Assembly: GCF_900115745.1 (NCBI RefSeq)
Contig: NZ_FOXP01000003.1
Span: 7,501-71,500, forward strand
Length of the DNA: 64,000 nucleotides
Direction: 5' to 3'
From: Sphingomonas rubra
GTDB lineage: Bacteria; Pseudomonadota; Alphaproteobacteria; Sphingomonadales; Sphingomonadaceae
Every line of letters begins with the position of its first letter. Positions within the stretch are counted from its first letter, which is position 1. A program made the position numbers and the translations under genes. Shown here piece by piece: positions 38,242-47,709 of this stretch. The notes below the pieces were generated by a model. The model was not told the origin of the DNA and ran no database searches. It saw only the letters and a program-made list of their open reading frames with translations.

Positions 38242-38266
38242 GCGGATGGATTCGAACTGCGGCGCC

Positions 38267-39232
38267 TCAGGCCGGCAGCTGCTGCGAGATGCAGTGGAAG
38301 CTGCCGCCGCCGGTCAGGATGTGGTCGGCCCGCAGGCCCACCGCCTCGCGGCCCGGGAACAGCGTCTGGATCGCCGCGACCGCCGCCTCGTCCTGCTCGC
38401 TGCCGTAGAGCGGCACGACCACCGCAGCGTTGCCGATGTAGAAGTTCATGTAGCTCGCCGGCACGACCTCGTCATCGCGTAAGACCCGACCAGGCGAAGG
38501 GATCGTCACCACATCGAGCCCGGCCCCCTCCAGGTCGCGGCGGGCGTGCTGGTAGACCTGCCAGTTGGGATCGTTCTCCGCCGCCTGCGGGATGGCGACG
38601 CGGCCGGGCGCCACGAAGCGGGCGAGGTTGTCGACATGGCCGTCGGTATGGTCGTTGAGGAGCCCCTCCCCCAGCCAGACCACGCGGGTCAGGCCCAGGT
38701 CAGCGGCGAGTCGCGCTTCGATCTCGGTGCGCGACAGGTGCGGATTGCGGTTGGGGTTGAGCAGACACTGCGTCGTGGTGACGACGGTGCCGGTGCCGTC
38801 GCCGTCGATCGCGCCGCCTTCCAACACCCAATCATGGTTCGCCAGCGAGAGACCGCGCGACGCGGCGAGGCGCGGGGCCAGGTCGTCGTCGCCCGGAAGA
38901 TCGTACTTGCCGCCCCAGCCGTTGAAGCGGAACGCCGCGGCGCCCCCGTCGCCGGTCACGATCGGGCCGGTGTCGCGCAGCCAGATGTCGCCGAACGGCT
39001 GCACCTCGATCGCGGCGAAGGGGGCACGGGTGCGGGCGTCGTCGGCCGCCTCGCCGTCCGCGCAGACCAGGATCACCCGCTCGCCGCGCCCATCCGCGTG
39101 GACGGCGCGGGCGAAGGCCGCCACCTCGTCGCGCGCGGGCTCCAGATCGTCCTCCCACAGTTCGGGATGTGAGGGGTAACCGATCCACACCGCCTCGTGC
39201 GGCGCCCATTCGGGAAGCGGCGCGCGGGTCAC
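38267..39232 (-). CDS. aguA: Agmatine deiminase
   Basis: Pentein-fold enzyme hydrolysing agmatine to N-carbamoylputrescine and ammonia, on the arginine decarboxylase route to putrescine. Family blocks are [40 protein letters not shown] and [14 protein letters not shown]. The nucleophile is C314 in [11 protein letters not shown]. 321 aa, slightly short but complete. Its ATG overlaps the stop of the M28 peptidase gene upstream by 4 bp. Confidence 0.95.
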   Translation of the reverse strand: MTRAPLPEWAPHEAVWIGYPSHPELWEDDLEPARDEVAAFARAVHADGRGERVILVCADGEAADDARTRAPFAAIEVQPFGDIWLRDTGPIVTGDGGAAAFRFNGWGGKYDLPGDDDLAPRLAASRGLSLANHDWVLEGGAIDGDGTGTVVTTTQCLLNPNRNPHLSRTEIEARLAADLGLTRVVWLGEGLLNDHTDGHVDNLARFVAPGRVAIPQAAENDPNWQVYQHARRDLEGAGLDVVTIPSPGRVLRDDEVVPASYMNFYIGNAAVVVPLYGSEQDEAAVAAIQTLFPGREAVGLRADHILTGGGSFHCISQQLPA

Positions 39233-40866
39233 TTCGAAGCCCTTGCGCGGCTGGTGTCGCGCGCGGCGCGGAACTCGTCGCCCGGGTTCCAGTTCGGCCA
39301 GGCGGTCGTCGTCGCCAGCTCGCGGCCGACGCGGTAATAGGCGTTCAGGTCACGCTGCACGCCCGGCCAGCTCCACGCCGGGGTGATCTCGTCCTTGGGG
39401 CCGTGATAGCGGTTGCGCTCGTAATCCTTCGCCGCCGCCTCGCCCGCGGCGCGGCCGCCGGTCACGAGGTCGTCGCCGCCCTCGAAATACAGCATCGGCA
39501 CGCCGCGCTTGGCGAGTTCGAAATGGTCGGAGCGGTAGTAGAAGCCTTTCTCCGGCGTCGGCTCGTCGGTGATGACGCGATTGTCCGGCTTCAGCGCGCG
39601 GGCGAGATAGGCATCGAGTTCGGACTTGCCGCGCCCGACCACGACGACATTGCGCGCGGGCCCCGCGACCGACATGGCGTCGATGTTGATCCCGCCGACC
39701 GTCTGCGCGAGCGGCACGACCGGGTGCGCGGCGTAATAGGCCGCGCCGAGCAGGCCCGATTCCTCGGCGGTCAGCGCCACGTACAATTGGCTGCGCGGCG
39801 TCGCCCCCGCCTTCACGTTCGCCTCGGCCAAGGCGACCAGCGCGGCGGTGCCGGTGGCGTTGTCGACCGCGCCGTTGCAGATGTCGTCGCCGTCGGGCGC
39901 CGCCTCGCACCGGCCGAGATGGTCCCAGTGCGCGGTGGCGAGGACGTATTCGTTGGGGCGCGACGTGCCAGGGAGCAGCGCCACGACGTTCTTCGACAGG
40001 TGGCGGCGGGTGGCGACGTCGAAGCCGACGCTCATCGCCACGCCCAGCGGCACCGCCTTGAAGCCCGGCCGCTTGGCGGCGGCGGTGAGCGTGGCGAGAT
40101 CCTTGCCGGCCGATCGCATCAGCCCCGCCGCCTTGGCGCCCTCGATCCAGCCGATGGCCATGCTCTGGTCGGCATTGTCGTTCGGCGACGCGGCGACCTG
40201 CTGCGCGCCGGTCCAGCTCGACTGGACGACGTTCCAGCCATAGGCGGCGGGGACGGTGTCGTGGACGATGATCGCCGCGGCGGCACCCTGGCGCGCGGCC
40301 TCCTCGAACTTGTAGGTCCAGCGACCGTAATAGGTCATCGCGCGGCCGTTGAACGGGCCGGTCAGGCCCTTGGTCTCATAGTCCGGGTCGTTGACGAGGA
40401 TGACGACGGTCTTGCCCTTCACGTCCAGCCCCGCGTAATCGTTCCACTTCTTCTCCGGCGCGACGATGCCGTAGCCGACGAACACGACCGGGCTGTTCTT
40501 CACGTCGACCTTCTTGATGCCGGTGCGGTACGTGCCGACCACCATTTCCGGCCCGTAGGCGGCGGTGACGGGCGCGGTGCCGCCGGTGAAGCGCATCGGC
40601 GTCGTGTTGCTGGTGGTGATCTCGACCAGCGGCACGTCCTGGAACCAGCTGCCCTTGTTGCCGGGCTTGAGGCCGACGCGGGTGAACTCGTCGACGAGCA
40701 GCTTCAACGTCTTCTCCTCGCCCGCCGTACCCGGCGCGCGGCCTTCGAAGGCGTCGGAGGAGAGTTGCTCGACGACGCGCTTCATGGTGGCGACGGACGG
40801 CTCAACCGGCGCGGCGAGGGCGGGGGCGGCGAGAAGGGCGAGCGGCAGGAGGGAGAGGATACGCAT
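39229..40866 (-). CDS. M28 family zinc peptidase with PA domain insert, exported
   Basis: 545 aa with a signal peptide to about residue 18 ([10 protein letters not shown]). A PA-like inserted region follows ([31 protein letters not shown]). Di-zinc ligands are seen as ATAHWDHLG, the Asp in [19 protein letters not shown] and [11 protein letters not shown]. It is an aminopeptidase-type M28 enzyme of the periplasm or cell surface. The ATG at 40866 is chosen because upstream frame is repeat DNA. It is coupled to aguA. Confidence 0.92.
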   Translation of the reverse strand: MRILSLLPLALLAAPALAAPVEPSVATMKRVVEQLSSDAFEGRAPGTAGEEKTLKLLVDEFTRVGLKPGNKGSWFQDVPLVEITTSNTTPMRFTGGTAPVTAAYGPEMVVGTYRTGIKKVDVKNSPVVFVGYGIVAPEKKWNDYAGLDVKGKTVVILVNDPDYETKGLTGPFNGRAMTYYGRWTYKFEEAARQGAAAAIIVHDTVPAAYGWNVVQSSWTGAQQVAASPNDNADQSMAIGWIEGAKAAGLMRSAGKDLATLTAAAKRPGFKAVPLGVAMSVGFDVATRRHLSKNVVALLPGTSRPNEYVLATAHWDHLGRCEAAPDGDDICNGAVDNATGTAALVALAEANVKAGATPRSQLYVALTAEESGLLGAAYYAAHPVVPLAQTVGGINIDAMSVAGPARNVVVVGRGKSELDAYLARALKPDNRVITDEPTPEKGFYYRSDHFELAKRGVPMLYFEGGDDLVTGGRAAGEAAAKDYERNRYHGPKDEITPAWSWPGVQRDLNAYYRVGRELATTTAWPNWNPGDEFRAARDTSRARASK

Positions 40867-40907
40867 GGGGGCGTGATGGCGTGCGCGTGAGGCGGGCGCA
40901 ACCCCGC

Positions 40908-40992
40908 CGTCACCCCGGGCTTGTCCCGGGGTCCAGGGCCAAGTGGCGGCACCGCTCGTGACTCTGGATGCCGGGACGAGCCCGGCATGACG
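40908..40992. repeat. REP-like palindrome, family C (copy 3)
   Basis: The arms are gtcaccccgggcttgtcccg and cgggacgagcccggcatgac around a 28-base loop. It lies between the M28 gene and the rpsD terminator. Confidence 0.9.
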
Positions 40993-41000
40993 AGGGGGCA

Positions 41001-41031
41001 AACCAGAAAGGCGGCTCCTCGCGGAACCGCC
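41001..41031 (-). terminator. rpsD: Intrinsic terminator of rpsD
   Basis: Read on the minus strand, stem GGCGGTTCC/GGAGCCGCC (one G-U pair) closes a GCGA tetraloop. It is followed by TTTCTGGTTT. It is about 100 bases past the rpsD stop codon, leaving room for the structured element at 41043-41109 in the rpsD 3' region. Confidence 0.8.
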
Positions 41032-41042
41032 CCTTCTCTGTC

Positions 41043-41109
41043 TCGGGCTCGTCATGGGAGTGAATCCCATGACGTCGATCGAGGCTGTAGCCTCGTCGGC
41101 CGAGCCCGA
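41043..41109 (-). ncRNA. Candidate structured RNA element (copy 2) in the rpsD 3' region
   Basis: Described on the plus strand, a closing stem tcgggctcg/cgagcccga (41043-41051 with 41101-41109) encloses two hairpins. They are cgtcatggga/tcccatgacg with loop gtgaa, and cgaggc/gcctcg with loop tgta. Linker tcga and tail tcggccga match the copy at 32764-32826. The layout is a clean three-way junction 22 bases past the rpsD stop codon and before its terminator. Confidence 0.6.
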
Positions 41110-41130
41110 ATCTCTGCTCGGTCTACTCGC

Positions 41131-41745
41131 TTAGCGCGAGTAGAACTCGACGACGAGATTCGGCTCCATCTTCACCGGATACGGCACCTCGTCGAGCGTC
41201 GGCACGCGCACGAAGGTGACCTTGGCGTTGCCGTCCTGCGCGACGTAATCGGGCACCTCGCGCTCGGCCAGGCCCTGCGCTTCGAGCACCAGCGCCATCT
41301 CCTTGGCCTTGGAGCCCAACGTGATCTCGTTGCCGACGTAGCAGCGACGCGACGCGATGTTGCACTTCACGCCGTTGACGCGGATGTGGCCGTGGCTGAC
41401 CAGCTGGCGCGCGGCGAAAATCGTCGGCGCGAACTTGGCGCGGTAGACGATCATGTCCAGCCGCTGCTCGAGCAGGCCGATCAGGTTCTGGCCGGTGTCG
41501 CCCTTCATGCGGGCAGCCTCGATATACGCCGCCTTGAACTGCTTCTCGGTGACGTCGCCGTAATAGCCCTTCAGCTTCTGCTTGGCGCGCAGCTGCACGC
41601 CGAAGTCCGAAACCTTGCCCTTGCGGCGCTGGCCGTGCTGGCCGGGGCCGTACTCGCGCTTGTTGACCGGGCTCTTCGGGCGGCCCCAGATGTTCTCGCC
41701 CATGCGGCGATCGAGTTTGTACTTGGCGCTTGCACGCTTCGACAT
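41131..41745 (-). CDS. rpsD: 30S ribosomal protein S4
   Basis: Primary 16S rRNA-binding protein of the small subunit. The start is [21 protein letters not shown] with AAGGAA upstream, giving 204 aa, the standard length. The S4 RNA-binding domain is at [15 protein letters not shown] and [21 protein letters not shown]. It is monocistronic here, with its own terminator. The open frame upstream of 41745 is not homologous. Confidence 0.98.
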   Translation of the reverse strand: MSKRASAKYKLDRRMGENIWGRPKSPVNKREYGPGQHGQRRKGKVSDFGVQLRAKQKLKGYYGDVTEKQFKAAYIEAARMKGDTGQNLIGLLEQRLDMIVYRAKFAPTIFAARQLVSHGHIRVNGVKCNIASRRCYVGNEITLGSKAKEMALVLEAQGLAEREVPDYVAQDGNAKVTFVRVPTLDEVPYPVKMEPNLVVEFYSR

Positions 41746-41926
41746 GCTGTATTCCTTGGCAATAACGAACGACGGTATTCCCGGTATCGCGCTACGTCTC
41801 ATCGGATGAGGGCAGGCCCGCCGCTTCACCGGGGTGCGGGGGCGATTGCGAAGGCGCGGCGGTTAGCGGCCGGGGGCCGATGAGTCAAGCTGGACAGCCG
41901 CCCCCCCGCCCGGCAAGGCGCCCGGC

Positions 41927-42226
41927 ATGACCATCCTGCCCGGCCCCGACTGCACGACCATGACCGAGGTGCGCGCCGGCGTCGACCAGGTCGACCGCGA
42001 ACTGGTGGCGCTGCTCGCCCGGCGCTTCGCCTATATGGACGCCGCCGCGCGCATCAAGCCGGAGCGCGGCCACGTCCGCGACGAGGCGCGCAAGGCCGCC
42101 GTCATCGCCAACGCGCGGGCGGAGGCGACGCGGCTCGGCGTGCCGGAGGCGGTGGTCGGCGATTTATGGGAGCGGCTCGTCGAAGCCTCGATCGCCTACG
42201 AACTCGCCGCCTTCGACCGGCGCTGA
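41927..42226 (+). CDS. Chorismate mutase
   Basis: 99-aa AroQ-type chorismate mutase domain that converts chorismate to prephenate for Phe/Tyr synthesis. Characteristic helix-1 residues are VDQVDRELVALLARRFAYMDAAARIK, and the C-terminal LWERLVEASIAYELAAFD fits the PchB-like subgroup. An ATG 11 codons later (MTEVRAGVDQVD) is a possible alternative start. Its last 63 bases overlap the end of the convergent methyltransferase gene. Confidence 0.88.
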   Translation: MTILPGPDCTTMTEVRAGVDQVDRELVALLARRFAYMDAAARIKPERGHVRDEARKAAVIANARAEATRLGVPEAVVGDLWERLVEASIAYELAAFDRR

Positions 42227-42961
42227 GGCCACGTTGCGGCGCATCTTGGCGCCGTCGAGCGCGGAGAGCACGCCGCGCACCGTGCGCACCTCCTGGGCGG
42301 ACCAGCCCGGCTTGGTGAGCAATGTGCGAAGCGTGCGGCGCGTGACGTGGACGCGGTGCGGCGGGAAGAAGAAGTTCGCCGCCTCCAGCATGTCGTCGAG
42401 CTGGCCGATCAATCCGTCGAGTTCGCCCTGTGGTGCCGGCGGCTCGATCGCGGTCTCCGACGGCTGGACCAGATCACCGACGCCCTTCGACCATTCATAG
42501 GCAACCAGGATCACCGCCTGCGCCAGGTTGAGGCTGCCGAACTCCGGATTGATCGGCACGGTGACGATGGTGCGCGCGAGCGCCACGTCGTCGGTCTCCA
42601 ACCCCGACCGCTCCGGCCCGAACAGGATCGCGGCCCGGCCCGGCCCGGCATGGATCGCGCGCGCCGCGGCCTCGGGCGCCACCACTGGCTTGGTCACGCC
42701 GCGCTTGCGGACGGTGGTGGCGTAGACGTGGCTGCAATCGGCGGTCGCCTCGGCGACGGTGTCGAACAGCTGCGCGCGTTCGAGCACCACGTCGGCGCCC
42801 GAGGCGGCAGGGCCGGCCTGCGGATTGGGCCAGCCGTCGCGCGGGGCGACGAGGCGCAGGTCGAGCAGGCCGAAATTGAGCATGGCGCGGGCGGCCTTGC
42901 CGATATTCTCGCCGAGTTGGGGGCGGACGAGGACGATGACGGGGGGTGGGGTGGCTTCCAC
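42164..42961 (-). CDS. trmJ: RNA methyltransferase, TrmJ/SpoU family (probable independent start)
   Basis: SPOUT-class 2'-O-methyltransferase; the TrmJ branch modifies position 32 of some tRNAs. Motifs are VIVLVRPQLGENIGKAARAMLNFG, AAILFGPERSGLETDDV (motif 2) and VPINPEFGSLNLAQAVILVAYE (motif 3). A GTG at 42961 with AAGGA just upstream gives 265 aa, the family's normal size. The same frame continues upstream into a GIY-YIG nuclease. The C-terminal end overlaps the convergent chorismate mutase gene by 63 bp. Confidence 0.85.
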   Translation of the reverse strand: MEATPPPVIVLVRPQLGENIGKAARAMLNFGLLDLRLVAPRDGWPNPQAGPAASGADVVLERAQLFDTVAEATADCSHVYATTVRKRGVTKPVVAPEAAARAIHAGPGRAAILFGPERSGLETDDVALARTIVTVPINPEFGSLNLAQAVILVAYEWSKGVGDLVQPSETAIEPPAPQGELDGLIGQLDDMLEAANFFFPPHRVHVTRRTLRTLLTKPGWSAQEVRTVRGVLSALDGAKMRRNVASAPVEGGEFVGDRGFDEPLP

Positions 42962-43351
42962 CGTCCTTCGAGACGGGCCTTCGCCTGCGCTCAGTCCCTC
43001 CTCAGGACGAACGGCAATGGGTAACCGTTCGTCCTGAGGAGCCGCTGAGCTTGACGAAGCGGCGTCTCGAAGGACCGCCCGGCTGGCGAGCTTGCTCAAC
43101 GCCGCCCAATCGCCCCTCGCCAGCGCTTCCTTCTTCGCGCGTGACCAGCCTTTCACCTGCGTTTCCGCCGCCAATGCCTCTTGCCGCGTACCGAAATCCT
43201 GCGACCACATCAGCTCCACGGGGCGGCGATCGTGGGTGTAACCCTCGATCTCACCCGCCTGATGCTGACCTACGCGGCGTTCGAGGTCGTCGGTATGGCC
43301 GGTGTAATAACTGCCGTCCGAGCAGCGGAGGATGTAGGTCCAGAAGGTCAT
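42164..43351 (-). CDS. Fused open frame: GIY-YIG nuclease domain + repeat-derived linker + TrmJ-like methyltransferase
   Basis: A single frame without stops encodes 395 aa. Residues 1-86 form a complete GIY-YIG domain: TFWTYILRCSDGSYYTGHTD, the Arg in LERRVGQH, and the Glu in AAETQVKGWSRAKKEAL. Residues about 87-130 (rich in Ser/Ala, containing AAPQDERLPIAVRPEE) are the translation of a palindromic repeat at 42960-43078. From residue 131 on, the sequence is a normal TrmJ-like methyltransferase. Either the two are made as a fusion, or the methyltransferase starts separately at 42961. The nuclease gene lies between two family A repeats. Confidence 0.75.
   Translation of the reverse strand: MTFWTYILRCSDGSYYTGHTDDLERRVGQHQAGEIEGYTHDRRPVELMWSQDFGTRQEALAAETQVKGWSRAKKEALARGDWAALSKLASRAVLRDAASSSSAAPQDERLPIAVRPEEGLSAGEGPSRRTVEATPPPVIVLVRPQLGENIGKAARAMLNFGLLDLRLVAPRDGWPNPQAGPAASGADVVLERAQLFDTVAEATADCSHVYATTVRKRGVTKPVVAPEAAARAIHAGPGRAAILFGPERSGLETDDVALARTIVTVPINPEFGSLNLAQAVILVAYEWSKGVGDLVQPSETAIEPPAPQGELDGLIGQLDDMLEAANFFFPPHRVHVTRRTLRTLLTKPGWSAQEVRTVRGVLSALDGAKMRRNVASAPVEGGEFVGDRGFDEPLP
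42960..43078. repeat. Palindromic repeat, family A (copy 4), inside the GIY-YIG/TrmJ frame
   Basis: The imperfect inverted repeat has arms of about 50 bp: ccgtccttcgagacgggcct and tcctcaggacgaacgg on the left; ccgttcgtcctgaggagc and cggcgtctcgaaggac on the right. An 11-base centre joins them. It is in frame on the minus strand and joins the nuclease to the methyltransferase. Confidence 0.92.
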
Positions 43352-43397
43352 ACGTGGGGGCCTATCTCTCGATACGGCGTCGCGACAAGCCCCACCC

Positions 43398-43472
43398 ATT
43401 CGGTACGTGCCGAGCGACGTCGAAGCACTTTGGGGCGAAGAGGCCTTCCACTTCGCTCAGGCCTAACGGAGG
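43398..43472. repeat. Palindromic repeat, family A (copy 5), 5' of the GIY-YIG gene
   Basis: A degenerate copy with arms around ggtacgtgccgagcgacgtc and acttcgctcaggcctaacgg. It lies between nrdR and the GIY-YIG start codon. With the 42960 copy it brackets the nuclease gene. Confidence 0.75.
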
Positions 43473-43494
43473 GATAGGTGGCAAGAGCGAGAGC

Positions 43495-43956
43495 CTACCC
43501 CCGCCCCGCCTCCTCCACCTGCCCCGCGAACGCCTCGAAGTCCCTCGCCTCGCTGAAGTCGCGGTACACGCTGGCGAAGCGGATATAGGCGACCGAGTCG
43601 AGCGCCTTCAGCCCCTCCATCACCATCTCGCCGATGCGGGCGGTGGTCACCTCGCCCTCGCCCAGCGTCTCCAGCTGGCGCTGGATGCCGGAGACGAGCT
43701 TCTCGATCCGGGCTGGCTCGATCGGCCGCTTGCGCGCGGCAATGGCGAGCGAGCGCATCAGCTTGTCGCGGTCGAACGGCTCGCGCCGGTTCTCACTCTT
43801 TAGGACGGTGAGTTCGCGCAACTGGATGCGCTCGAACGTCGTGAAGCGCGCGGCGCAGCCCTCGCACTGGCGCCGGCGGCGGATCGCCGCCCCGTCTTCG
43901 GTGGGGCGGCTGTCCTTTACCTGGCTGTCTTCATGGCCGCAGAACGGGCAGCGCAT
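43495..43956 (-). CDS. nrdR: Transcriptional repressor NrdR
   Basis: Repressor of ribonucleotide reductase genes that senses ATP/dATP. Zinc ribbon cysteines are C3, C6, C31 and C34 (MRCPFC, CEGC). The ATP-cone follows ([19 protein letters not shown], then [15 protein letters not shown]). 153 aa. It is last in the rpiB-glyA-small protein-nrdR chain, three bases after the small gene's stop. No NrdR-box was sought beyond this window. Confidence 0.97.
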   Translation of the reverse strand: MRCPFCGHEDSQVKDSRPTEDGAAIRRRRQCEGCAARFTTFERIQLRELTVLKSENRREPFDRDKLMRSLAIAARKRPIEPARIEKLVSGIQRQLETLGEGEVTTARIGEMVMEGLKALDSVAYIRFASVYRDFSEARDFEAFAGQVEEAGRG

Positions 43957-43959
43957 GCC

Positions 43960-44133
43960 TCAGTCGTTGCGTTTCGCATAGGCGATGCCCGCGCCGACCA
44001 GCGCGCCCAGTACCGGGCCGACAAAGGGCACGGGGATCGCGACGACCGCGCCGATCGCGCCGTATTTGGCCATCTTCTTGCCCAGGCCGGGGGTTGCCTT
44101 GACGGTGTTCTGGACCTCTTCGATCTTCGACAT
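43960..44133 (-). CDS. Small glycine-rich membrane-associated protein between glyA and nrdR
   Basis: 57-aa protein starting MSKIEEVQNTVKATPGLGKK. A hydrophobic Gly/Ala/Val-rich stretch (AIGAVVAIPVPFVGPVLGAL) precedes a basic end, AKRND. It looks like a short membrane hairpin or glycine-zipper peptide. The family is not known to me. It lies four bases after glyA and three bases before nrdR, so it is translated in the same operon. Its size and composition leave function open. Confidence 0.72.
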   Translation of the reverse strand: MSKIEEVQNTVKATPGLGKKMAKYGAIGAVVAIPVPFVGPVLGALVGAGIAYAKRND

Positions 44134-44137
44134 CGGC

Positions 44138-45444
<1,307 letters not shown>

Positions 45445-45448
<4 letters not shown>

Positions 45449-45885
45449 GCGGTGAACTCCTTGGCGAGTTTGTCGACGCGGTGCTGGTGGCGACCGCCCT
45501 CGAATTCGGTGAACAGGAACGCCTCGACGCAGGCGATCGCCATCGTCTCCCCGATCAGCCGCGCGCCCATGGCGATGGCGTTGGCGTCGTTGTGCGTCCG
45601 CGCCAGCCTGGCCGACAGCGGCTCGGCCACCAGCGCGCACCGGCACAGCGGATGGCGGTTGGCGGCGATGGCGATGCCGATGCCCGATCCGCACAGCGCG
45701 ATCCCGCGCTCCGCCCGGCCGTCCGCCAGCGCCTCGGCGATCGCGTAGCCGTAATCGGGATAATCGACCGACGCGTCGTCGTGCGTGCCCAGGTCGAGCA
45801 CCTCGTGGCCCGCCTGCCGCAGCCAATCGGCGATCGTCGCCTTCAGCGACACGGCGGCGTGGTCGGCGGCGATGGCGATGCGCAA
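45445..45885 (-). CDS. rpiB: Ribose-5-phosphate isomerase B
   Basis: Interconverts ribose-5-P and ribulose-5-P in the pentose phosphate pathway. Motifs are [28 protein letters not shown], the catalytic cysteine in [16 protein letters not shown], and [19 protein letters not shown] at 45885 preceded by GGAA gives 146 aa, the standard RpiB length. An ATG at 45963 would add a 26-residue tail without homology and would overlap the sigma-factor promoter region, so I prefer the TTG. Confidence 0.85.
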
Positions 45886-45987
45886 GGGCTGTTCCGGTGC
45901 TGATCCAGGGATGCGCGCGCCATAGCCGCGCCGCGGCGCGAACGCCAGCACTTGCCCCATCACCGCGACCCGCTAGGCTGCGGGTCC

Positions 45988-46557
45988 GTGAAGCAGGCCC
46001 ATTCCACCGCCGATGCCGCCCGCGCGCATCTGGCCCGAACGCTGGTCGCGGTGGGCGGCGAGGATCGCGCCGCGTTCCACGAACTCTATCAACTGACGAG
46101 TGCGAAGCTTTTCGGCATCACGCTTCGTATCTGCGGCGATCGCCAAGCCGCGGAGGACGTGCTGCACGAGGTGTACCTGATCGTATGGCGCCGCGCGGGC
46201 GCGTGGGAGCCGGGGCGGGCCAGCCCCATCACCTGGCTCGCCACCATCGCGCGCAACCGCGCGATCGACTGGCGCCGCGCGGTCCGGCCGACCGCGGGAC
46301 TGGACGCCGCCGACGCGGTCGCCGATCCCGACATTGGCGCCGAGGCGAGGCTGGTCGCGGCGGGCGAGCGGCACACGCTGATCGACTGCATCGGCGAGTT
46401 GGAGGAGCGGCAGCGCGGCGCCATCCGCCGTGCCTTCTTCGACGGATTGACCTACGCCGACGTCGCCGCCGCGGCGGGCGTACCGCTCAGCACCACCAAG
46501 AGCTGGGTACGCCGCGGCCTCGGCAAGCTGAAGGAGTGCCTCGATCGTGCCGGATGA
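45988..46557 (+). CDS. ECF-family RNA polymerase sigma factor
   Basis: 189-aa sigma-70 family factor. Region 2 is [22 protein letters not shown] followed by [16 protein letters not shown]; region 4 is [26 protein letters not shown]. The start is probably a GTG at 45988 ([11 protein letters not shown]); an upstream ATG at 45952 is possible. It resembles the SigK/RskA-type group because an RskA-like anti-sigma follows with an 11-bp overlap. Target promoters are unknown. Confidence 0.9.
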   Translation: MKQAHSTADAARAHLARTLVAVGGEDRAAFHELYQLTSAKLFGITLRICGDRQAAEDVLHEVYLIVWRRAGAWEPGRASPITWLATIARNRAIDWRRAVRPTAGLDAADAVADPDIGAEARLVAAGERHTLIDCIGELEERQRGAIRRAFFDGLTYADVAAAAGVPLSTTKSWVRRGLGKLKECLDRAG

Positions 46558-47248
46558 GGATCGCCCCGCAGACGAGCCCGTCGACGACGTCGCCGCCGCC
46601 GAACTGGCGCTGGGGCTGCTCGACGGCGAGGAACGCGCCGCGGCGCTGCGCCGCGTCCTCGCCGAGCCCGCCTTTGCCGCCGAGGTGGAGCGCTGGCGGC
46701 TGTATTTCGCGCAGCTGTTCGACAAGTGGCCGGAGGCGCAACCGCCCGCCGACCTGATCGACCGGATTGACGCGTCGCTGAGCGGCCCCCTACCCATGCG
46801 CCGCCGCCAGCTGCCTTGGCCGCTGCTCGCCACGGTGTCGACGGCGGTGGCCGCGGCGCTGCTGGTGGTGGTCGCGCTGCGCCCGGATGTGCCCACCCCG
46901 CCACCGCCGCCAATCGCGCGGCAGGCTCCCGCGCAGCCGCTGCTGGTCGCCGCGATCGGCGGCGAGGCGGCGATCTTCGAGCCCGGATCGGGTCGCCTCC
47001 GTGTCGGCGGCGCGCCCGACGTGCCGGCAGGGCGCGTCGCGCAACTCTGGGTAATCGGCGCGGACCAGACGCCCTACTCGCTTGGCCTGCTCGACCGCGG
47101 CAACACCGCGCGCCTGCTCCCCCCCGCCGACCGCGCCCGCCTGATCGCCGGCGCGACGCTCGCCGTGTCCGTCGAACCGGCGGGTGGGTCGCCCAAGCCG
47201 ACACCGACCGGACCCGTGGTGGCGACCGGCGCGTTGCGCGCGGTGTGA
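46547..47248 (+). CDS. RskA-like membrane anti-sigma factor
   Basis: 233 aa, GTG start. The N-terminal part (DVAAAELALGLLDGEERAAAL) is the usual anti-sigma helix bundle. One membrane helix at about residues 90-110 (LLATVSTAVAAALLVVVAL) precedes a Pro-rich linker. The periplasmic RskA domain follows (GRVAQLWVIGADQTPYSLG). No zinc-binding HxxxCxxC motif is seen. It probably holds the preceding sigma factor at the membrane until an extracytoplasmic signal. Its stop overlaps the DUF3429 start (GTGA). Confidence 0.88.
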   Translation: MPDEDRPADEPVDDVAAAELALGLLDGEERAAALRRVLAEPAFAAEVERWRLYFAQLFDKWPEAQPPADLIDRIDASLSGPLPMRRRQLPWPLLATVSTAVAAALLVVVALRPDVPTPPPPPIARQAPAQPLLVAAIGGEAAIFEPGSGRLRVGGAPDVPAGRVAQLWVIGADQTPYSLGLLDRGNTARLLPPADRARLIAGATLAVSVEPAGGSPKPTPTGPVVATGALRAV

Positions 47249-47679
47249 ACGACCGGCTCTCCCTCACCGCCCGCCTGCTCGGCTTCGCCGGGCTCCTGCC
47301 GCAACTCGCCTTCGTGGGGCTGCAGCTCGTCCGACCCGATCCAGGCTGGTCGCTGCTCGCCTTCGCCTATGCCGCGCTGATCCTGAGCTTCCTGGGCGGC
47401 ATCTGGTGGGGCGTGGCGGCGGCGCGGCGCGCACCCGACGCGGCGCTGATCGCCGTCTCGGTCGTGCCGACGCTGGTGGCCATGGCGGTGCTGTTCGCGG
47501 CGCTCCACCTGCTGAGCCTGCGCTGGCCACTGGTCCTGCTCGGCAGCGCGATCATGCTGACGCTGCTGGTCGACCGCAGCCTGACGACTCGCGGCGACGT
47601 GCCCGTCGACTGGATGCGGTTGCGCGTGCCGCTGTCGCTTGGACTCGGTGCGCTAACGATCCTGGGCGCGGTGTTGTGA
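47245..47679 (+). CDS. DUF3429 family membrane protein
   Basis: 144-aa protein with about four membrane segments and the family block LLAFAYAALILSFLGGIWWG. GTG start in a GTGA overlap with the anti-sigma gene, so it belongs to the same transcription unit and is perhaps part of the envelope-stress response. The family has no established function. Confidence 0.82.
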   Translation: MNDRLSLTARLLGFAGLLPQLAFVGLQLVRPDPGWSLLAFAYAALILSFLGGIWWGVAAARRAPDAALIAVSVVPTLVAMAVLFAALHLLSLRWPLVLLGSAIMLTLLVDRSLTTRGDVPVDWMRLRVPLSLGLGALTILGAVL

Positions 47680-47709
47680 CGGTCGCGCGCGCCATGCTAG
47701 CCTGACGCC

